DNA of 64,000 nt from Pseudomonas sp. ICMP22404 (GCF_006227205.1 NZ_VCNG01000004.1:434001-498000), one strand, 5' to 3'. Positions 23,271-34,316 are shown, counted from the stretch's first letter. Translations and numbers: made by a program. Notes: generated by a model not told the origin, from the sequence alone.

Positions 23271-24776
23271 TTAGTTGTTGTACAGATCGATGATCGCGCT
23301 GACCGCCTGGGTCTTGGCCTTGGACGCATCGTTGCGGGCGCTTTCGATCTTGTTCAGGTAGGCCTCGTCGATGTCGCCGGTAACGTACTTGCCGTCGAAC
23401 ACCGCGCAGTCGAACTGTTCGATCTTGATCTTGCCGCCGCCCACGGCTTCGATCAAGTCCGGCAGGTCCTGGTAGATCAGCCAGTCGGCACCGATCAGGT
23501 CGGCGACCTCCTGGGTCGTGCGGTTATGAGCGATCAGCTCATGGGCACTCGGCATGTCGATGCCGTAGACGTTCGGGTAGCGCACGGCCGGGGCCGCCGA
23601 GCAGAAGTACACATTCTTGGCGCCGGCTTCGCGGGCCATCTGGATGATCTGCTTGCAGGTGGTGCCACGTACGATGGAGTCGTCCACCAGCATCACGTTC
23701 TTGCCGCGGAACTCCAGCTCGATGGCATTGAGCTTCTGGCGCACGGACTTTTTCCGTGCAGCCTGGCCCGGCATGATGAAGGTCCGGCCGATGTAGCGGT
23801 TCTTCACGAAGCCTTCGCGGAACTTGACGCCCAGGTGGTTCGCCAGCTCCAGGGCCGCGGTGCGGCTGGTGTCCGGGATCGGGATGACCACGTCGATGTC
23901 ATGGTCCGGACGCTCGCGCAGGATCTTGTCGGCCAGCTTCTCGCCCATGCGCAGGCGGGCCTTGTAGACCGAGATGCCGTCGATGATCGAGTCCGGACGC
24001 GCCAGGTAGACGTGTTCGAAAATGCACGGTGTAAGGCTCGGGTTGGTCGCGCACTGGCGGGTGAACAACTGGCCGTCTTCAGTGATGTAGACCGCTTCGC
24101 CCGGGGCCAGGTCGCGAATCAGGGTGAAACCCAGCACGTCCAGGGAAACGCTCTCGGAGGCGATCATGTACTCGACGCCTTCGTCGGTGTGACGCTGGCC
24201 GAAGACGATAGGACGAATGCCGTGGGGGTCGCGGAAACCGACGATACCGTAGCCGGTGACCATCGCCACCACCGAGTAACCACCGACGCAACGGTTATGC
24301 ACGTCGGTCACGGCGGCGAACACGTCTTCTTCGGTCGGTTGCAGCTTGCCCCGCTGGGCCAGCTCGTGGGCGAACACGTTGAGCATCACTTCCGAGTCGG
24401 AATTGGTGTTGACGTGGCGCAGGTCAGACTCGTAGATCTCCTTGGCCAACTGCTCGACGTTGGTCAGGTTACCGTTGTGCGCCAGGGTGATGCCGTACGG
24501 CGAGTTGACATAGAACGGCTGGGCTTCGGCGGAAGTCGAGCTGCCCGCCGTCGGGTAGCGCACATGGCCGATGCCCATGTGGCCGACCAGGCGCTGCATG
24601 TGACGCTGGTGGAACACGTCACGCACCAGACCGTTGTCCTTGCGCAGGAATAACCGGCCGTCATGGCTGGTCACGATACCGGCAGCGTCCTGGCCGCGGT
24701 GCTGGAGCACGGTTAGCGCGTCATACAGCGCCTGATTGACGTTCGACTTACCGACGATACCGACGATGCCACACAT
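23271..24776 (-). CDS. purF: Amidophosphoribosyltransferase (PurF)
   Basis: A 501-residue enzyme for the first committed step of purine synthesis: PRPP plus glutamine gives 5-phosphoribosylamine. The N-terminal nucleophile amidotransferase begins MCGIVGIVG, with Cys2 as the catalytic residue exposed after Met removal (start at the ATG at 24,776). The PRPP-binding motif is [17 protein letters not shown] (about 362). Part of the conserved cluster cvpA-purF-metZ; a terminator lies before metZ. Confidence 0.97.
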   Translation of the reverse strand: MCGIVGIVGKSNVNQALYDALTVLQHRGQDAAGIVTSHDGRLFLRKDNGLVRDVFHQRHMQRLVGHMGIGHVRYPTAGSSTSAEAQPFYVNSPYGITLAHNGNLTNVEQLAKEIYESDLRHVNTNSDSEVMLNVFAHELAQRGKLQPTEEDVFAAVTDVHNRCVGGYSVVAMVTGYGIVGFRDPHGIRPIVFGQRHTDEGVEYMIASESVSLDVLGFTLIRDLAPGEAVYITEDGQLFTRQCATNPSLTPCIFEHVYLARPDSIIDGISVYKARLRMGEKLADKILRERPDHDIDVVIPIPDTSRTAALELANHLGVKFREGFVKNRYIGRTFIMPGQAARKKSVRQKLNAIELEFRGKNVMLVDDSIVRGTTCKQIIQMAREAGAKNVYFCSAAPAVRYPNVYGIDMPSAHELIAHNRTTQEVADLIGADWLIYQDLPDLIEAVGGGKIKIEQFDCAVFDGKYVTGDIDEAYLNKIESARNDASKAKTQAVSAIIDLYNN

Positions 24777-24817
24777 GCGACGCAACCCCTACTTAATGGA
24801 TCTGAACTGAACAACAC

Positions 24818-25378
24818 TCACTGCGGCGTTTTGGCCGTCGGCAAGAGGTGTTCCTTGAACGGTATTTCAGCGGGTACGCTGATACCGCTGGCAAGCCACT
24901 GACTGCTCCAACCCAGGATCAGGTTCTTGGACCAGTCTGCGACCAATAGAAATTGTGGCACGAGCCGGGACTCCTGCCACCACGAATCCTGTTGTACCGG
25001 CCCCAGGCTCAGCAGCCCGACAGCCACGACCACCAGCAACGCGCCACGCGCGGCGCCAAAGGCCATGCCCAGGAACCGGTCCGTCCCGGAAAGCCCGGTG
25101 ACGCGAATCAGTTCGCCGATCAGATAGTTGATCATTGCGCCAACCAGCAAGGTGGCGATAAACAAGATGGCACAACCCGCGATCACGCGAGCCGACGGCG
25201 TTTCGATGTATCCGGCGAGGTACTGGGACAGCGAACCACCAAACATCCAGGCGACGATTCCCGCGATGATCCAGGTCAGCAGCGAGAGGGCTTCCTTGAC
25301 GAAGCCTCGGCTCAGACTGATCAATGCGGAGATGGCGATGATCGCAACGATCGCCCAGTCAACCCAGGTAAATGGCAC
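24818..25378 (-). CDS. cvpA: CvpA-family inner-membrane protein
   Basis: A 186-residue membrane protein with four hydrophobic helices (about 7-22, 28-46, 62-82, 99-120) and the family features AIIAISALISLSRGFVKE and GTDRFLGMAFGAARG. CvpA was found through colicin V production; homologues affect envelope and biofilm phenotypes. It precedes purF by 41 bases and its promoter likely drives both. Confidence 0.92.
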   Translation of the reverse strand: MPFTWVDWAIVAIIAISALISLSRGFVKEALSLLTWIIAGIVAWMFGGSLSQYLAGYIETPSARVIAGCAILFIATLLVGAMINYLIGELIRVTGLSGTDRFLGMAFGAARGALLVVVAVGLLSLGPVQQDSWWQESRLVPQFLLVADWSKNLILGWSSQWLASGISVPAEIPFKEHLLPTAKTPQ

Positions 25379-25470
25379 GGTGCAGCCTACGGACGGATAA
25401 GGCGGCGCATTTTAGCAGAGCCCAGGGCTGTCGGTAAGCTGCGATTATCAGTGAGAGGAAAATCAGCTAC

Positions 25471-26133
25471 TTAGCCGCGTTCCGGCTGGAATCGCACCAC
25501 AAAACCCTTGAGATTTTGTTGCCGTCCGAGCAGATCGCGCAGGCGATCGGCTTCGGCACGCTCGATCAGCGGACCGACAAACACCCGATTCTTGCCATCG
25601 GCGGAACGGATGTAGGCATTGTAGCCCTGGCTGCGCAGGGATTTCTGCAGGTTCTCCGCGCTTTCGCGACTGGTCAGGCTGGCCAGTTGCACGGACCAAC
25701 TGACCGACAACCCGTTGGCGTCCACGCGACTCTGGCTGGTGTCGGGCTTGGTCGGCGCCGCAGTGATCGGCTGGGTCGGCGCCGGCTTGACCGCTGGAGT
25801 CGCCGGAACGGGCGCTGGAGCTGGAGCGACAACGGGCTTGCTCGATACCGTCGGCGCCGCAGGGACAGGTGCAGAAGGCGTGGCCGGTTGCTCAGCCAGC
25901 TCCTCATCACTCGGGACGGGCTCCTGAGGCAGCGCCTGCGGCTCGGGCACCGTCACCGGTTCGACCTGCACAGGCGGGACCGATGGCGCTTGGGGCGCGG
26001 CGGGCGCATCGACCGTGACCTGGCGCTGCTCGTCCTGACGGGAAAACAGCATCGGCAGGAAAATCACCGCCAGGGCCACCAATACCAGGGCCCCCACCAT
26101 GCGCTGCTTGTATGCCTTATCCAGCAATGCCAT
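25471..26133 (-). CDS. dedD: SPOR-domain cell-division protein DedD-like
   Basis: A 220-residue bitopic protein: one membrane helix (MVGALVLVALAVIFLPMLF, about 12-30), a Pro/Ala/Val-rich periplasmic linker (about 45-145), and a C-terminal SPOR domain (VSWSVQLASLTSRESAENLQKSLRSQGYNAYI onward) that binds denuded septal peptidoglycan. It starts at the ATG at 26,133, which has a GAGGAAG site 6 bases upstream, and overlaps the folC end by 17 bases. The order accD-folC-dedD-cvpA-purF is as in E. coli. Confidence 0.9.
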   Translation of the reverse strand: MALLDKAYKQRMVGALVLVALAVIFLPMLFSRQDEQRQVTVDAPAAPQAPSVPPVQVEPVTVPEPQALPQEPVPSDEELAEQPATPSAPVPAAPTVSSKPVVAPAPAPVPATPAVKPAPTQPITAAPTKPDTSQSRVDANGLSVSWSVQLASLTSRESAENLQKSLRSQGYNAYIRSADGKNRVFVGPLIERAEADRLRDLLGRQQNLKGFVVRFQPERG

Positions 26134-27424
26134 CTGCAGCTTCCTCCGTGGAGCGCCGGGCCAGCCATTGCAGGGCCTCGGCGACGCAAAAAAATGATCC
26201 GAACAACAGGATTTCGTCATCGGCCGTTGCCACGGCGCACTGCCCTTCCAACGCAGCGGCCACACTGTCGTAAGCATCCACCGAAGCGCCACGACGCTGC
26301 AAGGCCGCCTGCAATTCAGCGGCGGGACGTGAGCGCGGTGAATCCAGGGGCGTTACCGCCCAGTGCTGGACACTAGCATCCAACGCCTCGACCACGCCAT
26401 CCAGATCCTTGTCGGACAGCAGTCCGAACACCGCCAGGCGCCGTCCCGCCACCGACCGCCGCGCCAGGCGTTCGGCCAGGTATTGCGCCGCATGGGGGTT
26501 GTGGCCGACATCCAGCAACAGGTTCAGACGCTTGCCTTGCCACTGGAACTGGCGTCGATCAAGACGACCGACGATACGAGTCGACTGCAACGCCTTGACG
26601 ATTTGCCCGGCGTCCCACGGCAACCCCAGCAGCAGGTAGGCCTGGAGCGCCAGTGCGGCGTTTTCCATCGGCAGATCCAGCAGAGGCAGGTCGCGCAACT
26701 CCACCGGATGGCCCTGGAGATCGCTGCCACGCCATTGCCAATGCTGCTCGGTCATGGCCAGATCGAAATCCCGTCCTCGCAGGAAAAACGGACAGGCCAG
26801 TTCCCGAACCTTGTCCAACAACGGTTGCGGAGGATTGAGATCGCCGCAGAGCGCAGGCGCGCCCTGACGGAAGATACCGGCCTTCTCGAAGGCCACGGAT
26901 TCGCGGGTATCGCCCAGGTAATCGGCATGGTCCACGCCGATACTGGTGACCAATGCGATGTCCGCGTCCACCAGGTTGACCGTGTCCAGTCGCCCGCCCA
27001 GGCCGACTTCCAGCACAACGGCGTCGAGGCCGGCACGGGCGAACAGCCAGAAGGCCGCCAGGGTGCCCATCTCGAAGTACGTGAGGGAGATTTCACCCCG
27101 TCCGGCGTCCACCGCAGCGAAAGCCTCGCACAGCTCGGCATCGGCGGCTTCGACGCCGTTGACCTGCACCCGCTCGTTATAACGCAGCAGGTGTGGCGAA
27201 CTGTAGACACCGACGCTCAACCCCTGGGCCCGCAGCAGCGAGGCCACGAAGGCACAGGTCGAGCCTTTGCCGTTGGTGCCGGTGACGGTGATGACCCGGG
27301 GCGCCGGCTTGCCCAGTCCCATGCGGGACATGACCGCTTGCGAGCGCTCCAGTCCCATATCGATGGCAGATGGATGCAATTGCTCGAGGTAGGCCAGCCA
27401 GTCGCCCAGGGTGCGTTCAGTCAT
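26117..27424 (-). CDS. folC: Bifunctional folylpolyglutamate synthase / dihydrofolate synthase
   Basis: A 435-residue Mur-ligase-type enzyme that adds glutamate to dihydropteroate and then to tetrahydrofolates. The P-loop is [18 protein letters not shown] (about 48-64), the Mg-site stretch is GVDHADYLG, and the C-terminal domain has [20 protein letters not shown]. The ATG overlaps the accD stop as ATGA, so the two are coupled. Confidence 0.95.
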   Translation of the reverse strand: MTERTLGDWLAYLEQLHPSAIDMGLERSQAVMSRMGLGKPAPRVITVTGTNGKGSTCAFVASLLRAQGLSVGVYSSPHLLRYNERVQVNGVEAADAELCEAFAAVDAGRGEISLTYFEMGTLAAFWLFARAGLDAVVLEVGLGGRLDTVNLVDADIALVTSIGVDHADYLGDTRESVAFEKAGIFRQGAPALCGDLNPPQPLLDKVRELACPFFLRGRDFDLAMTEQHWQWRGSDLQGHPVELRDLPLLDLPMENAALALQAYLLLGLPWDAGQIVKALQSTRIVGRLDRRQFQWQGKRLNLLLDVGHNPHAAQYLAERLARRSVAGRRLAVFGLLSDKDLDGVVEALDASVQHWAVTPLDSPRSRPAAELQAALQRRGASVDAYDSVAAALEGQCAVATADDEILLFGSFFCVAEALQWLARRSTEEAADGIAG

Positions 27425-28341
27425 AGCCCGGCAGGCACCGGCGGAACCACCATCGGTTCGATGGGTGCGGCGACGTACTGAGGCGTCGGCAGGCCCATCA
27501 GTTGAGCCAACAGGTTACCCAGGCGCGGACGCAGCTCCTGACGATGGATGATCATGTCGATGGCACCGTGCTCCAGCAGGAACTCACTGCGCTGGAAGCC
27601 TTCCGGCAGTTTTTCGCGCACGGTTTGCTCGATGACCCGCGGGCCGGCGAAGCCGATTAGGGCTTTCGGCTCGCCGACGATCACGTCGCCCAGCATTGCC
27701 AGGCTGGCGGAAACGCCGCCGTAGACCGGATCGGTCAGCACCGAGATGAACGGAAGGCCTTCTTCGCGCAGACGCGCCAGGACGGCGGAGGTCTTCGCCA
27801 TCTGCATCAGCGAGATCAGCGCTTCCTGCATCCGCGCGCCGCCGGAAGCAGCGAAGCAGATCATTGGGCAACGGTTTTCCAGGGCATAGTTGGCGGCGCG
27901 AACGAAACGCTCACCGACGATGGCGCCCATGGAACCACCCATGAAGGAGAACTCGAAGGCCGAGACCACCACCGGCATGCCCAGCAGGGTGCCGCTCATG
28001 GACACCAGGGCGTCTTTCTCGCCGGTCTGCTTCTGGGCCGCGGTCAGGCGATCCTTGTACTTCTTGCCGTCGCGGAATTTCAGGCGATCCACGGGTTCCA
28101 GGTCGGCACCCAGCTCAACACGGCCTTCGGCGTCCAGGAAAATATCGATACGGGCACGCGCGCCAATGCGCATGTGGTGGTTGCACTTGGGGCAAACGTC
28201 CAGGGTCTTTTCCAGCTCCGGGCGGTACAGCACCGCTTCGCAGGATGGACACTTGTGCCACAAACCTTCAGGCACCGAGCTTTTCTTCACCTCGGAACGC
28301 ATGATCGAAGGGATCAGTTTGTCTACCAACCAGTTGCTCAT
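27421..28341 (-). CDS. accD: Acetyl-CoA carboxylase carboxyltransferase subunit beta
   Basis: A 306-residue carboxyltransferase subunit. The N-terminal four-Cys zinc ribbon is CPSC...CPKC (about residues 28-50), followed by the ClpP-like crotonase fold ([39 protein letters not shown]). With AccA it transfers the carboxyl group from biotin to acetyl-CoA in fatty acid synthesis. I start at the ATG at 28,341 (MSNWLVDKL); the frame upstream to 28,491 is not family-like. It is upstream of folC. Confidence 0.95.
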   Translation of the reverse strand: MSNWLVDKLIPSIMRSEVKKSSVPEGLWHKCPSCEAVLYRPELEKTLDVCPKCNHHMRIGARARIDIFLDAEGRVELGADLEPVDRLKFRDGKKYKDRLTAAQKQTGEKDALVSMSGTLLGMPVVVSAFEFSFMGGSMGAIVGERFVRAANYALENRCPMICFAASGGARMQEALISLMQMAKTSAVLARLREEGLPFISVLTDPVYGGVSASLAMLGDVIVGEPKALIGFAGPRVIEQTVREKLPEGFQRSEFLLEHGAIDMIIHRQELRPRLGNLLAQLMGLPTPQYVAAPIEPMVVPPVPAGL

Positions 28342-28597
28342 GCTTTCTTTCTCCAGTACCGGCGGCCCGAACGCTCTGGTTCGCGGCCCCGCGTATGCCC
28401 TTGAGCTAAATTCATTGTGCGGCGAGGGCCGAAAAGCCACCACGGTCAGCGCGAAACATGACCTGCGTGCAGCCCAACCTTCCTCAACCATTCCTGCAAC
28501 CGCTGCACCGCGGTTGCCGCTACGCTATCGGCCCGCCCGGAGGCGGTGCCTGCCTGCTTGTACAGTGCAGGTATGGACGGCGGCAGTCTGCCAGCCG

Positions 28598-29230
28598 TCA
28601 CATTGGCAACTGGCTGCTGCGCACAGCGGCCATGAACGCCCGGATCTTCGCCGGATCCTTGATGCCCTTGCCCTGCTCCACCCCGCCGCTCACATCCACC
28701 GCGTAAGGACGAACCTGGCGAATTGCTTCGGCCACGTTGTCAGCCGTCAGGCCACCGGCGAGGACGATCGGCTTGCTCAGGCCACGGGGCACCAGCGACC
28801 AATCGAATGCTTCACCGGTACCGCCGGGAACGCCCTCCACATAGGTGTCCAGCAAAATGCCACTGGCGCTGGCAAACGTCTCGCACGCAGCCGCGATGTC
28901 ATCCCCCGCCTTGACCCGCAGCGCCTTGATGTAGGGACGGTGCCAGCCTTCGCAATCGGCCGGCCCCTCGTCGCCATGGAACTGCAACAGCCCCAGCGGC
29001 ACCGCATCGAGTATCTCGCCCAACTCGCAACGACTGGCATTGACGAACAGGCCGACCGGGGTCACGAACGGCGGCAAGGCCTGGATGATCGCCCTCGCCT
29101 GCTGCACAGTCACCGCCCGCGGGCTCTTGGCATAGAACACCAGCCCGATGGCATCGGCTCCGGCCTCGACAGCTGCCAGCGCGTCCTCGACGCGGGTGAT
29201 CCCGCAAATCTTGCTGCGAACGACCGACAT
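28598..29230 (-). CDS. trpF: Phosphoribosylanthranilate isomerase
   Basis: A 210-residue TIM barrel that isomerises phosphoribosylanthranilate to CdRP in tryptophan synthesis. The N-terminal [34 protein letters not shown] and the ending [27 protein letters not shown] are signatures; the Cys in KICG and the Asp in VDVSGG are catalytic. It stands apart from other trp genes, as usual in pseudomonads. A hairpin (28,576-28,598) near its stop is a possible terminator. Confidence 0.95.
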   Translation of the reverse strand: MSVVRSKICGITRVEDALAAVEAGADAIGLVFYAKSPRAVTVQQARAIIQALPPFVTPVGLFVNASRCELGEILDAVPLGLLQFHGDEGPADCEGWHRPYIKALRVKAGDDIAAACETFASASGILLDTYVEGVPGGTGEAFDWSLVPRGLSKPIVLAGGLTADNVAEAIRQVRPYAVDVSGGVEQGKGIKDPAKIRAFMAAVRSSQLPM

Positions 29231-29292
29231 GTTGTCAAAACCCCAGCTAAATCCGTGAAAGTCCCGGATGGTAGCAAATGCAGCGGAGGGCG

Positions 29293-30117
29293 TCAGCCGT
29301 CGAGTTCCGAGAAGCCCGTGAGGAAATGTGGCCCGATGTAACGCTCCGGCAGCTCGAACTCGTCGCGGTATTCAACCTGCACCAGGTACAAGCCAAACGG
29401 ATGCGCCGTCACGCCGCCGGACCGGCGGATGCGGCTGTCGAGCACTTCCTTGACCCACTCCACCGGCCGCTCACCGGCACCGATGGTCATCAGCACGCCG
29501 GCGATGTTGCGCACCATGTGGTGCAGGAATGCACTGGCGCGGATATCGAGCACGATCATCTTGCCGTGACGGGTCACGCGCAGGTGATGCAACTCCTTGA
29601 TCGGCGACTTGGCCTGGCACTGACCGGCACGAAAGGCGCTGAAATCGTGAACCCCGACCAGGTACTGCGCGGCTTCGGCCATGCGCTCGACGTCCAGCGG
29701 ACGGTGGTTCCAGGTGATTTCCTCGTTCAGGTGCGCCGGACGGATCTGATCGTTGTAGATCACATAGCGATAACGCCGGGCGATGGCCTTGAAGCGCGCA
29801 TGGAAATGCGCCGGCATCACCTTGGCCCAGCTGACGCTGACGTCATGGGGCAGGTTGATGTTGGCCCCCATGACCCAGGCCTTCATCGAACGCTCGACCT
29901 GGGTGTCGAAATGCACCACCTGGCCGCAGGCGTGCACGCCGGCATCGGTGCGCCCGGCGCAGTGCAGCGCCACCGGTGAATCGGCGACTTTGGACAGCGC
30001 GTTTTCAAGGGTTTCCTGCACGGTCGCAACGCCAGAGGCCTGGCGCTGCCAGCCGCGATAACGCGAGCCTTTGTATTCAACGCCCAGGGCGATCCGGAAA
30101 AAGCCGTCAGCCGCCAT
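29293..30117 (-). CDS. truA: tRNA pseudouridine(38-40) synthase
   Basis: A 274-residue pseudouridine synthase acting on U38-40 of tRNA anticodon arms. The catalytic Asp lies in [20 protein letters not shown] (about 60), with RRYRYVIYN and [14 protein letters not shown] downstream. I use the ATG at 30,117; an upstream in-frame TTG or ATG is possible, since no strong ribosome binding site is seen. It is upstream of trpF by 62 bases and downstream of fimV. Confidence 0.93.
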   Translation of the reverse strand: MAADGFFRIALGVEYKGSRYRGWQRQASGVATVQETLENALSKVADSPVALHCAGRTDAGVHACGQVVHFDTQVERSMKAWVMGANINLPHDVSVSWAKVMPAHFHARFKAIARRYRYVIYNDQIRPAHLNEEITWNHRPLDVERMAEAAQYLVGVHDFSAFRAGQCQAKSPIKELHHLRVTRHGKMIVLDIRASAFLHHMVRNIAGVLMTIGAGERPVEWVKEVLDSRIRRSGGVTAHPFGLYLVQVEYRDEFELPERYIGPHFLTGFSELDG

Positions 30118-30247
30118 TTCGGCAGCCGGGTTGTCTATGTTTGCCAAGGAATTACAGCCTGCTGAGGTACGCAAAGGCGGGCATTATAAGGCCGGCGGGG
30201 TGGGATGCCAGTGCAACCGTTGATCCGGTGCCGGATGTGCTGGCCTT

Positions 30248-30320
30248 ATCGCGAGCAGGCTCGCTCCCACAGGGATTTGCAGCGCTCACAAAACTTTGTG
30301 GGAGCGAGCCTGCTCGCGAT
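30248..30320. repeat. REP pair (inverted) between truA and fimV
   Basis: Two inverted copies of the TGTGGGAGCGAGCCTGCTCGCGAT hairpin motif, 30,248-30,272 (inverted) and 30,298-30,320, with a 25-base centre. Confidence 0.85.
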
Positions 30321-30340
30321 GAGGCCCACCTGAACGCCCC

Positions 30341-30370
30341 AAACAAAAACGGCAGCCTCAATGGCTGCCG
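30341..30370 (-). terminator. Terminator of fimV
   Basis: CGGCAGCC (30,350-30,357), TCAAT loop, GGCTGCCG (30,363-30,370). On the minus strand a TTTTTGTTT run follows. Confidence 0.8.
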
Positions 30371-30390
30371 CTCCTGTCACTGCGAACATC

Positions 30391-32997
30391 TCACGCCAGG
30401 CGCGCCAGCATCTCCTGCGCTTCGCTCTTCTGGGTGGCATCGCCTTCGCTGAGGACTTCGCCGAGGATATCCCGGGCACCATCATGGTCGCCCATGTCGA
30501 TGTAGGCCTGGGCCAGGTCGAGCTTGGTGGCTACTTCATCGGTGCCGCTGAGGAAGTCGAAGTCCGGCTCATCTTCGACACCGGCCAGGGCGTCTTCCGC
30601 CGTGAAAGTTGGCTGGCCCAGGCTGTCGGACAAGCGATCCAGTTCAGCGTTGACATCGTCCAGCTCGGACTCGAAGGCATCCTTCGGCGCGTCCATTTCG
30701 TCGGCCAGGGACAGATCGAAATCCGCTGGCAGTTCGAGATCGTCGGCCGGGGTGTCGAGCAAGGCTGGCGCCTCGGCCGCAGGCTCGTCCAGGCCCTTGA
30801 GATCGTCGCCCAGGTCCAGCAGGAAATCCTCGTCGTCCAGGGCTGGGGCCGGCGCATCGGCGCCCAGGTCCAGGTCGAACTCCGACAGATCGTCCAGGCT
30901 TTCGTTGGCTTCAGTCTGTTGCTTGAGCACCGATTCGAAGCTCAGATCGTCGTCCATCGGGAAAGCATCCAGCTCCGGTACCGGCTCAGGTGTCGGCGCC
31001 GCTGGTGTGTTTTCCAGGTCATCCAGGCTCAGATCGAAGGCATTGTCCAGCTCTTCATTGGTTGCCGGCGTTTCTTCCAGCAGCTCCTTGACATACTGGG
31101 CGTCCAGCTCGGCAGCCACCGCCGCCGCGGCCAGACCGGCGCTGGTGGCAACCACCATGGCCGGGAAGCGGCTCTTGAGTTGCTCGACCTGGGCGAAGTT
31201 TTCACCATTGGCCACCAACTGGCGTTCCTGGGCGACAAACGCGTCGCGGTCGCCCTGCAGACCATAGACTTCCATCAACTTCAGACGCAGGTCGCTGCGC
31301 TGTGGCTCAGCCTTGATGCCTTGCTCGAGCTGATCGGCAGCCTGGTTCAAGCGACCGCGATCGATGTGGGCCTGAGCCTGGTCCAGCACGTCGTCGAAAC
31401 GATCGGCAGCGGGGGCGACCAAGGGCGCGGCGATAGGTGGCGAGACCACCACCGGCGCGACCACAGGGGCCGGCTGGGGAATGGGCTTGGGCGCCGGCGC
31501 AGGAGCTGGCTTAGGGTCGAGCTTGACGCTTGGCGCGGGTACTTCAATGCCCTCGAAGCTGCTCGGGGGCAGATCGAGCTCCGGGGAGAAGTCGGCCTCC
31601 TCCTCGAGGGCTCGGGCCATGCGCAGATGTTTCTCGGCTTCTTGCTGGGCCTTGCGGCGGCGGGCCAGCAACAGCAGCAGTAACAGCAGGACCAACGCAC
31701 CACCACCGATCAAGCCGAGCAGGATCGGGTTGGTCAGCAGGTCGTTGTATTTTTGTTCGCTGGGTACCGCCGGGGCCTCGGCCGGAGCAGCCGGTGGCGT
31801 CGCCTCGGGCGTCGCTTCGGGAGCGGCTTGCGGTGCTGGTGCCGGTGCCGGAACCTGCGCCGAGGGTGCGGGCGTCAACTGCGCCGACATCGCCGGCGGC
31901 ACTTCGTTGGCTGGCGGAACCGCGGCCCCTTCGGCCTGCATCTTCGCCAGTTGATTATTCTTCAGCTCGATCAGGCGCTGCAGCTTATCCAACTGGCTCT
32001 GCAGATCCGCCATGCGGCTTTTCAGCTCTTCATTGTCACGACGAGCCGAGTCGAGGCTTTCCTGGGTGACCGCGAGCTTGTTGCTCAGGGCCTGGGCATC
32101 GCCGGCAGCCCCCTTGCCTTTGCCCTTGCCTGCCTTCGCAGACTCCGCCGTCACCAGGCTCAGGTTATCGCGGCCAGCGGTCTGTGCCGGTGCGGCTTCA
32201 CTCTGACCACGCTTGGTCGCGTCCAGTTGCTGCCGGCCACCAGGTGCCGCGGTCGCACGGCCTTGGCGTCCCTGGCGCCAGGCGGCGTTCTGCGCAGCCA
32301 CTTCGGCAATGGCCTGGGGTTGCGGCAACGCAGTGCTTTGCACCGGATCCGGCATGCGCAGGACCTGGCCGGTCTTGAGCAGGTTGATATTGCCGTTGAT
32401 GAAAGCGTGCGGGTTCAACGCCTGGATCGCCAGCATGGTTTGCTGGACCGACCCACCGTTGCGGGCCTTGGCGGCGATTTCCCAGAGGGTATCGCGCGGC
32501 GTGGTGGTGTACTGGGACGACTTGGTGGCGCCAGTGACCGGCGTCGACACTACCTGGGGCGGTTTCGGTCGGGCAGCCTCGGCAGCCTGGGGCGAGAACT
32601 TGGACGGGTCGAGCAACACGCTGTAGTCACGCAGCAGGCGGCCGTTGGGCCACATCACCTGCACGAGGAACTTGACCAGCGGCTCGGACAGCGGCCGACT
32701 GGAGGTCACCCGCAGGACGCTCTTGCCATTGGCGTTGATCACCGGGGTGAACGTCAGGTCATTGAGAAACGCCTGGCGGTCGACGCCGGCTTTGGCGAAA
32801 TCTTCAGGCGAGGCCAGGCTCGGCACGACTTCGGCGGCGGTCAGTTGCTGGACATCGAGCAGCTCGATCTCCGCGACCAGAGGCTGGTTCGGCGTCGACT
32901 TCAGGGTCAATTCCCCGAGCCCGAGCGCTTGCGCCATACCGGAGGACAGCGCCGAGGCGGCCGCTATTGCTAACACCAGTTTGCGAACTTGAACCAT
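30391..32997 (-). CDS. fimV: FimV/HubP-family polar hub protein
   Basis: An 868-residue protein that starts with a signal peptide (1-24, cut before LGLGEL) at the ATG at 32,997. Domains: FimV N-terminal domain (25-135), LysM peptidoglycan-binding domain (about 162-216), a coiled coil (about 302-356), a Pro/Ala-rich linker, one membrane helix (about 424-444, LLGLIGGGALVLLLLLLLLA), a long acidic cytoplasmic region with D/E-rich repeats, and the C-terminal TPR-like FimV motif (about 820-868, DLAQAYIDMGDHDGARDILGEV). FimV/HubP anchors type IV pilus and polar factors. No pilus genes are nearby. Confidence 0.95.
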   Translation of the reverse strand: MVQVRKLVLAIAAASALSSGMAQALGLGELTLKSTPNQPLVAEIELLDVQQLTAAEVVPSLASPEDFAKAGVDRQAFLNDLTFTPVINANGKSVLRVTSSRPLSEPLVKFLVQVMWPNGRLLRDYSVLLDPSKFSPQAAEAARPKPPQVVSTPVTGATKSSQYTTTPRDTLWEIAAKARNGGSVQQTMLAIQALNPHAFINGNINLLKTGQVLRMPDPVQSTALPQPQAIAEVAAQNAAWRQGRQGRATAAPGGRQQLDATKRGQSEAAPAQTAGRDNLSLVTAESAKAGKGKGKGAAGDAQALSNKLAVTQESLDSARRDNEELKSRMADLQSQLDKLQRLIELKNNQLAKMQAEGAAVPPANEVPPAMSAQLTPAPSAQVPAPAPAPQAAPEATPEATPPAAPAEAPAVPSEQKYNDLLTNPILLGLIGGGALVLLLLLLLLARRRKAQQEAEKHLRMARALEEEADFSPELDLPPSSFEGIEVPAPSVKLDPKPAPAPAPKPIPQPAPVVAPVVVSPPIAAPLVAPAADRFDDVLDQAQAHIDRGRLNQAADQLEQGIKAEPQRSDLRLKLMEVYGLQGDRDAFVAQERQLVANGENFAQVEQLKSRFPAMVVATSAGLAAAAVAAELDAQYVKELLEETPATNEELDNAFDLSLDDLENTPAAPTPEPVPELDAFPMDDDLSFESVLKQQTEANESLDDLSEFDLDLGADAPAPALDDEDFLLDLGDDLKGLDEPAAEAPALLDTPADDLELPADFDLSLADEMDAPKDAFESELDDVNAELDRLSDSLGQPTFTAEDALAGVEDEPDFDFLSGTDEVATKLDLAQAYIDMGDHDGARDILGEVLSEGDATQKSEAQEMLARLA

Positions 32998-33207
32998 AGC
33001 CTCTTCCTTTGTTTGAACATTCCTCGGCCAGCGAGAAGGTATTGATGTCGCTGCCGCAAGGCATTTCGCGCCCCCCCAAAACGACGGGTGCACGATCGTT
33101 TCTACTCATGCCCGGGAACGTCCCCAGCGGGAGATTTTCGCCTTCAGCGTCCAGGCCAAGCATAGCGCCCGCCTAGAATCATTCGACAAATTGTTGCCAA
33201 GTATCTT

Positions 33208-34218
33208 TTACAGCAGGTCTTTTATCAACAACTCCGCCACCTGCACTGCGTTGAGCGCCGCGCCCTTGCGCACGTTATCCGTCGTCAGCCACATATTCAG
33301 TTCCGTCGGATCGTCGATACCGCCGCGCACACGCCCTACATAAACCACATCCTGCCCCACCGCATCGCCAACCGGCGTCGGGTAGTCGCCCTCCTCCACC
33401 AGTTCGATGCCGGGGGCCGCTTCCAGGGCCGCGTTGACTTTCTTCAGGTCGACGGCGTTCGCAGACTGCACGGTCACGCTAAAGCTATCGCCAAAAAACA
33501 CCGGGGCTTGAATGCAAGTGACGGAAATCTTTAACAAAGGTTGATCCAGCACCTGGCGCAACTCACGCACCAGGCGTTTTTCCAGCGGTGTATGGCCCTG
33601 TTCGTCCGGGGTACCGACCTGGGCCAACAGGTTGAACGCCATCTGCCGGTCGAAGAAGGTCGGCTCCAGTGGACGGGCGTTGAGCAACTCGGCGGTCTGG
33701 CGCGCCAACTCGCTCACGGCGACTCGACCCTGGGCCGACACGGCGAGGCTGGCGGTCAGGCTGATGCGCTGTAGATCCAGGCATCCGCGCAACGGGGCCA
33801 GCGCCACGGCCAGTGCGGTGGCCGATGCACTCGGGCTGCTGACCTGGAACGGCTTGCCGAGGCCCGCCAGCACCTGGGCGTTGGCTTCCGGCACGATCTG
33901 CGGTGCCTGTTCCGGCGGCAGGGCACCGGACAGGTCGATGAGCGCGCAACCGGCGGCCGTGGCACGCGGGGCGAAGCTCAGGGTCACCGCCGGACCGGCC
34001 GCGAAAAATACCAATTGCACTTTGCTGAAATCGAACTCGTCGACTTCTCGTACCCGCACGTTTTTGTTGCGGAACATCACCGAACTGCCTGCCGACTCAC
34101 TGCTGGCCAGCAGGTGCAGGTTGCCAACGGGAAAATCCCGCTCTTCGAGGATCTGGATGAGGGTTTCGCCGACCGTACCGGTGGCGCCGATCACGGCGAT
34201 GTCAAAGGACTGGCTCAT
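33208..34218 (-). CDS. usg: Aspartate-semialdehyde dehydrogenase homologue lacking the catalytic Cys (Usg)
   Basis: A 336-residue relative of Asd (GATGTVGETLIQIL cofactor loop at the N-terminus). The position of the nucleophilic Cys of Asd (in GNCTVS or NPNCST) reads SSPSASATALAV here, so no cysteine is present. It is therefore unlikely to be a dehydrogenase and fits the Usg-1 group found near truA in E. coli and between fimV and asd in Pseudomonas. Its role is unknown. Start ATG at 34,218; a REP element and a terminator separate it from asd. Confidence 0.88.
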   Translation of the reverse strand: MSQSFDIAVIGATGTVGETLIQILEERDFPVGNLHLLASSESAGSSVMFRNKNVRVREVDEFDFSKVQLVFFAAGPAVTLSFAPRATAAGCALIDLSGALPPEQAPQIVPEANAQVLAGLGKPFQVSSPSASATALAVALAPLRGCLDLQRISLTASLAVSAQGRVAVSELARQTAELLNARPLEPTFFDRQMAFNLLAQVGTPDEQGHTPLEKRLVRELRQVLDQPLLKISVTCIQAPVFFGDSFSVTVQSANAVDLKKVNAALEAAPGIELVEEGDYPTPVGDAVGQDVVYVGRVRGGIDDPTELNMWLTTDNVRKGAALNAVQVAELLIKDLL

Positions 34219-34316
34219 GGGGTCTACCTCGGGTAATGCGTGGGGAGCGGCACTTTACCGGGTGGCTGGTATGCAGGCAATTGGCGGGGAGTTCTTGCGC
34301 TGACTGCATCAACCAA

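Noticed and set aside
23262..24653. A plus-strand frame of 463 codons antisense to purF
   Set aside because: The purF product is certain, and this frame has the Asp/His/Val-rich composition of a shadow frame.
28576..28599. A clear terminator after trpF
   Set aside because: The GACGGCGGCA/TGCCAGCCGTC hairpin is imperfect and overlaps the stop codon, so it is mentioned only as possible and not listed as a feature.
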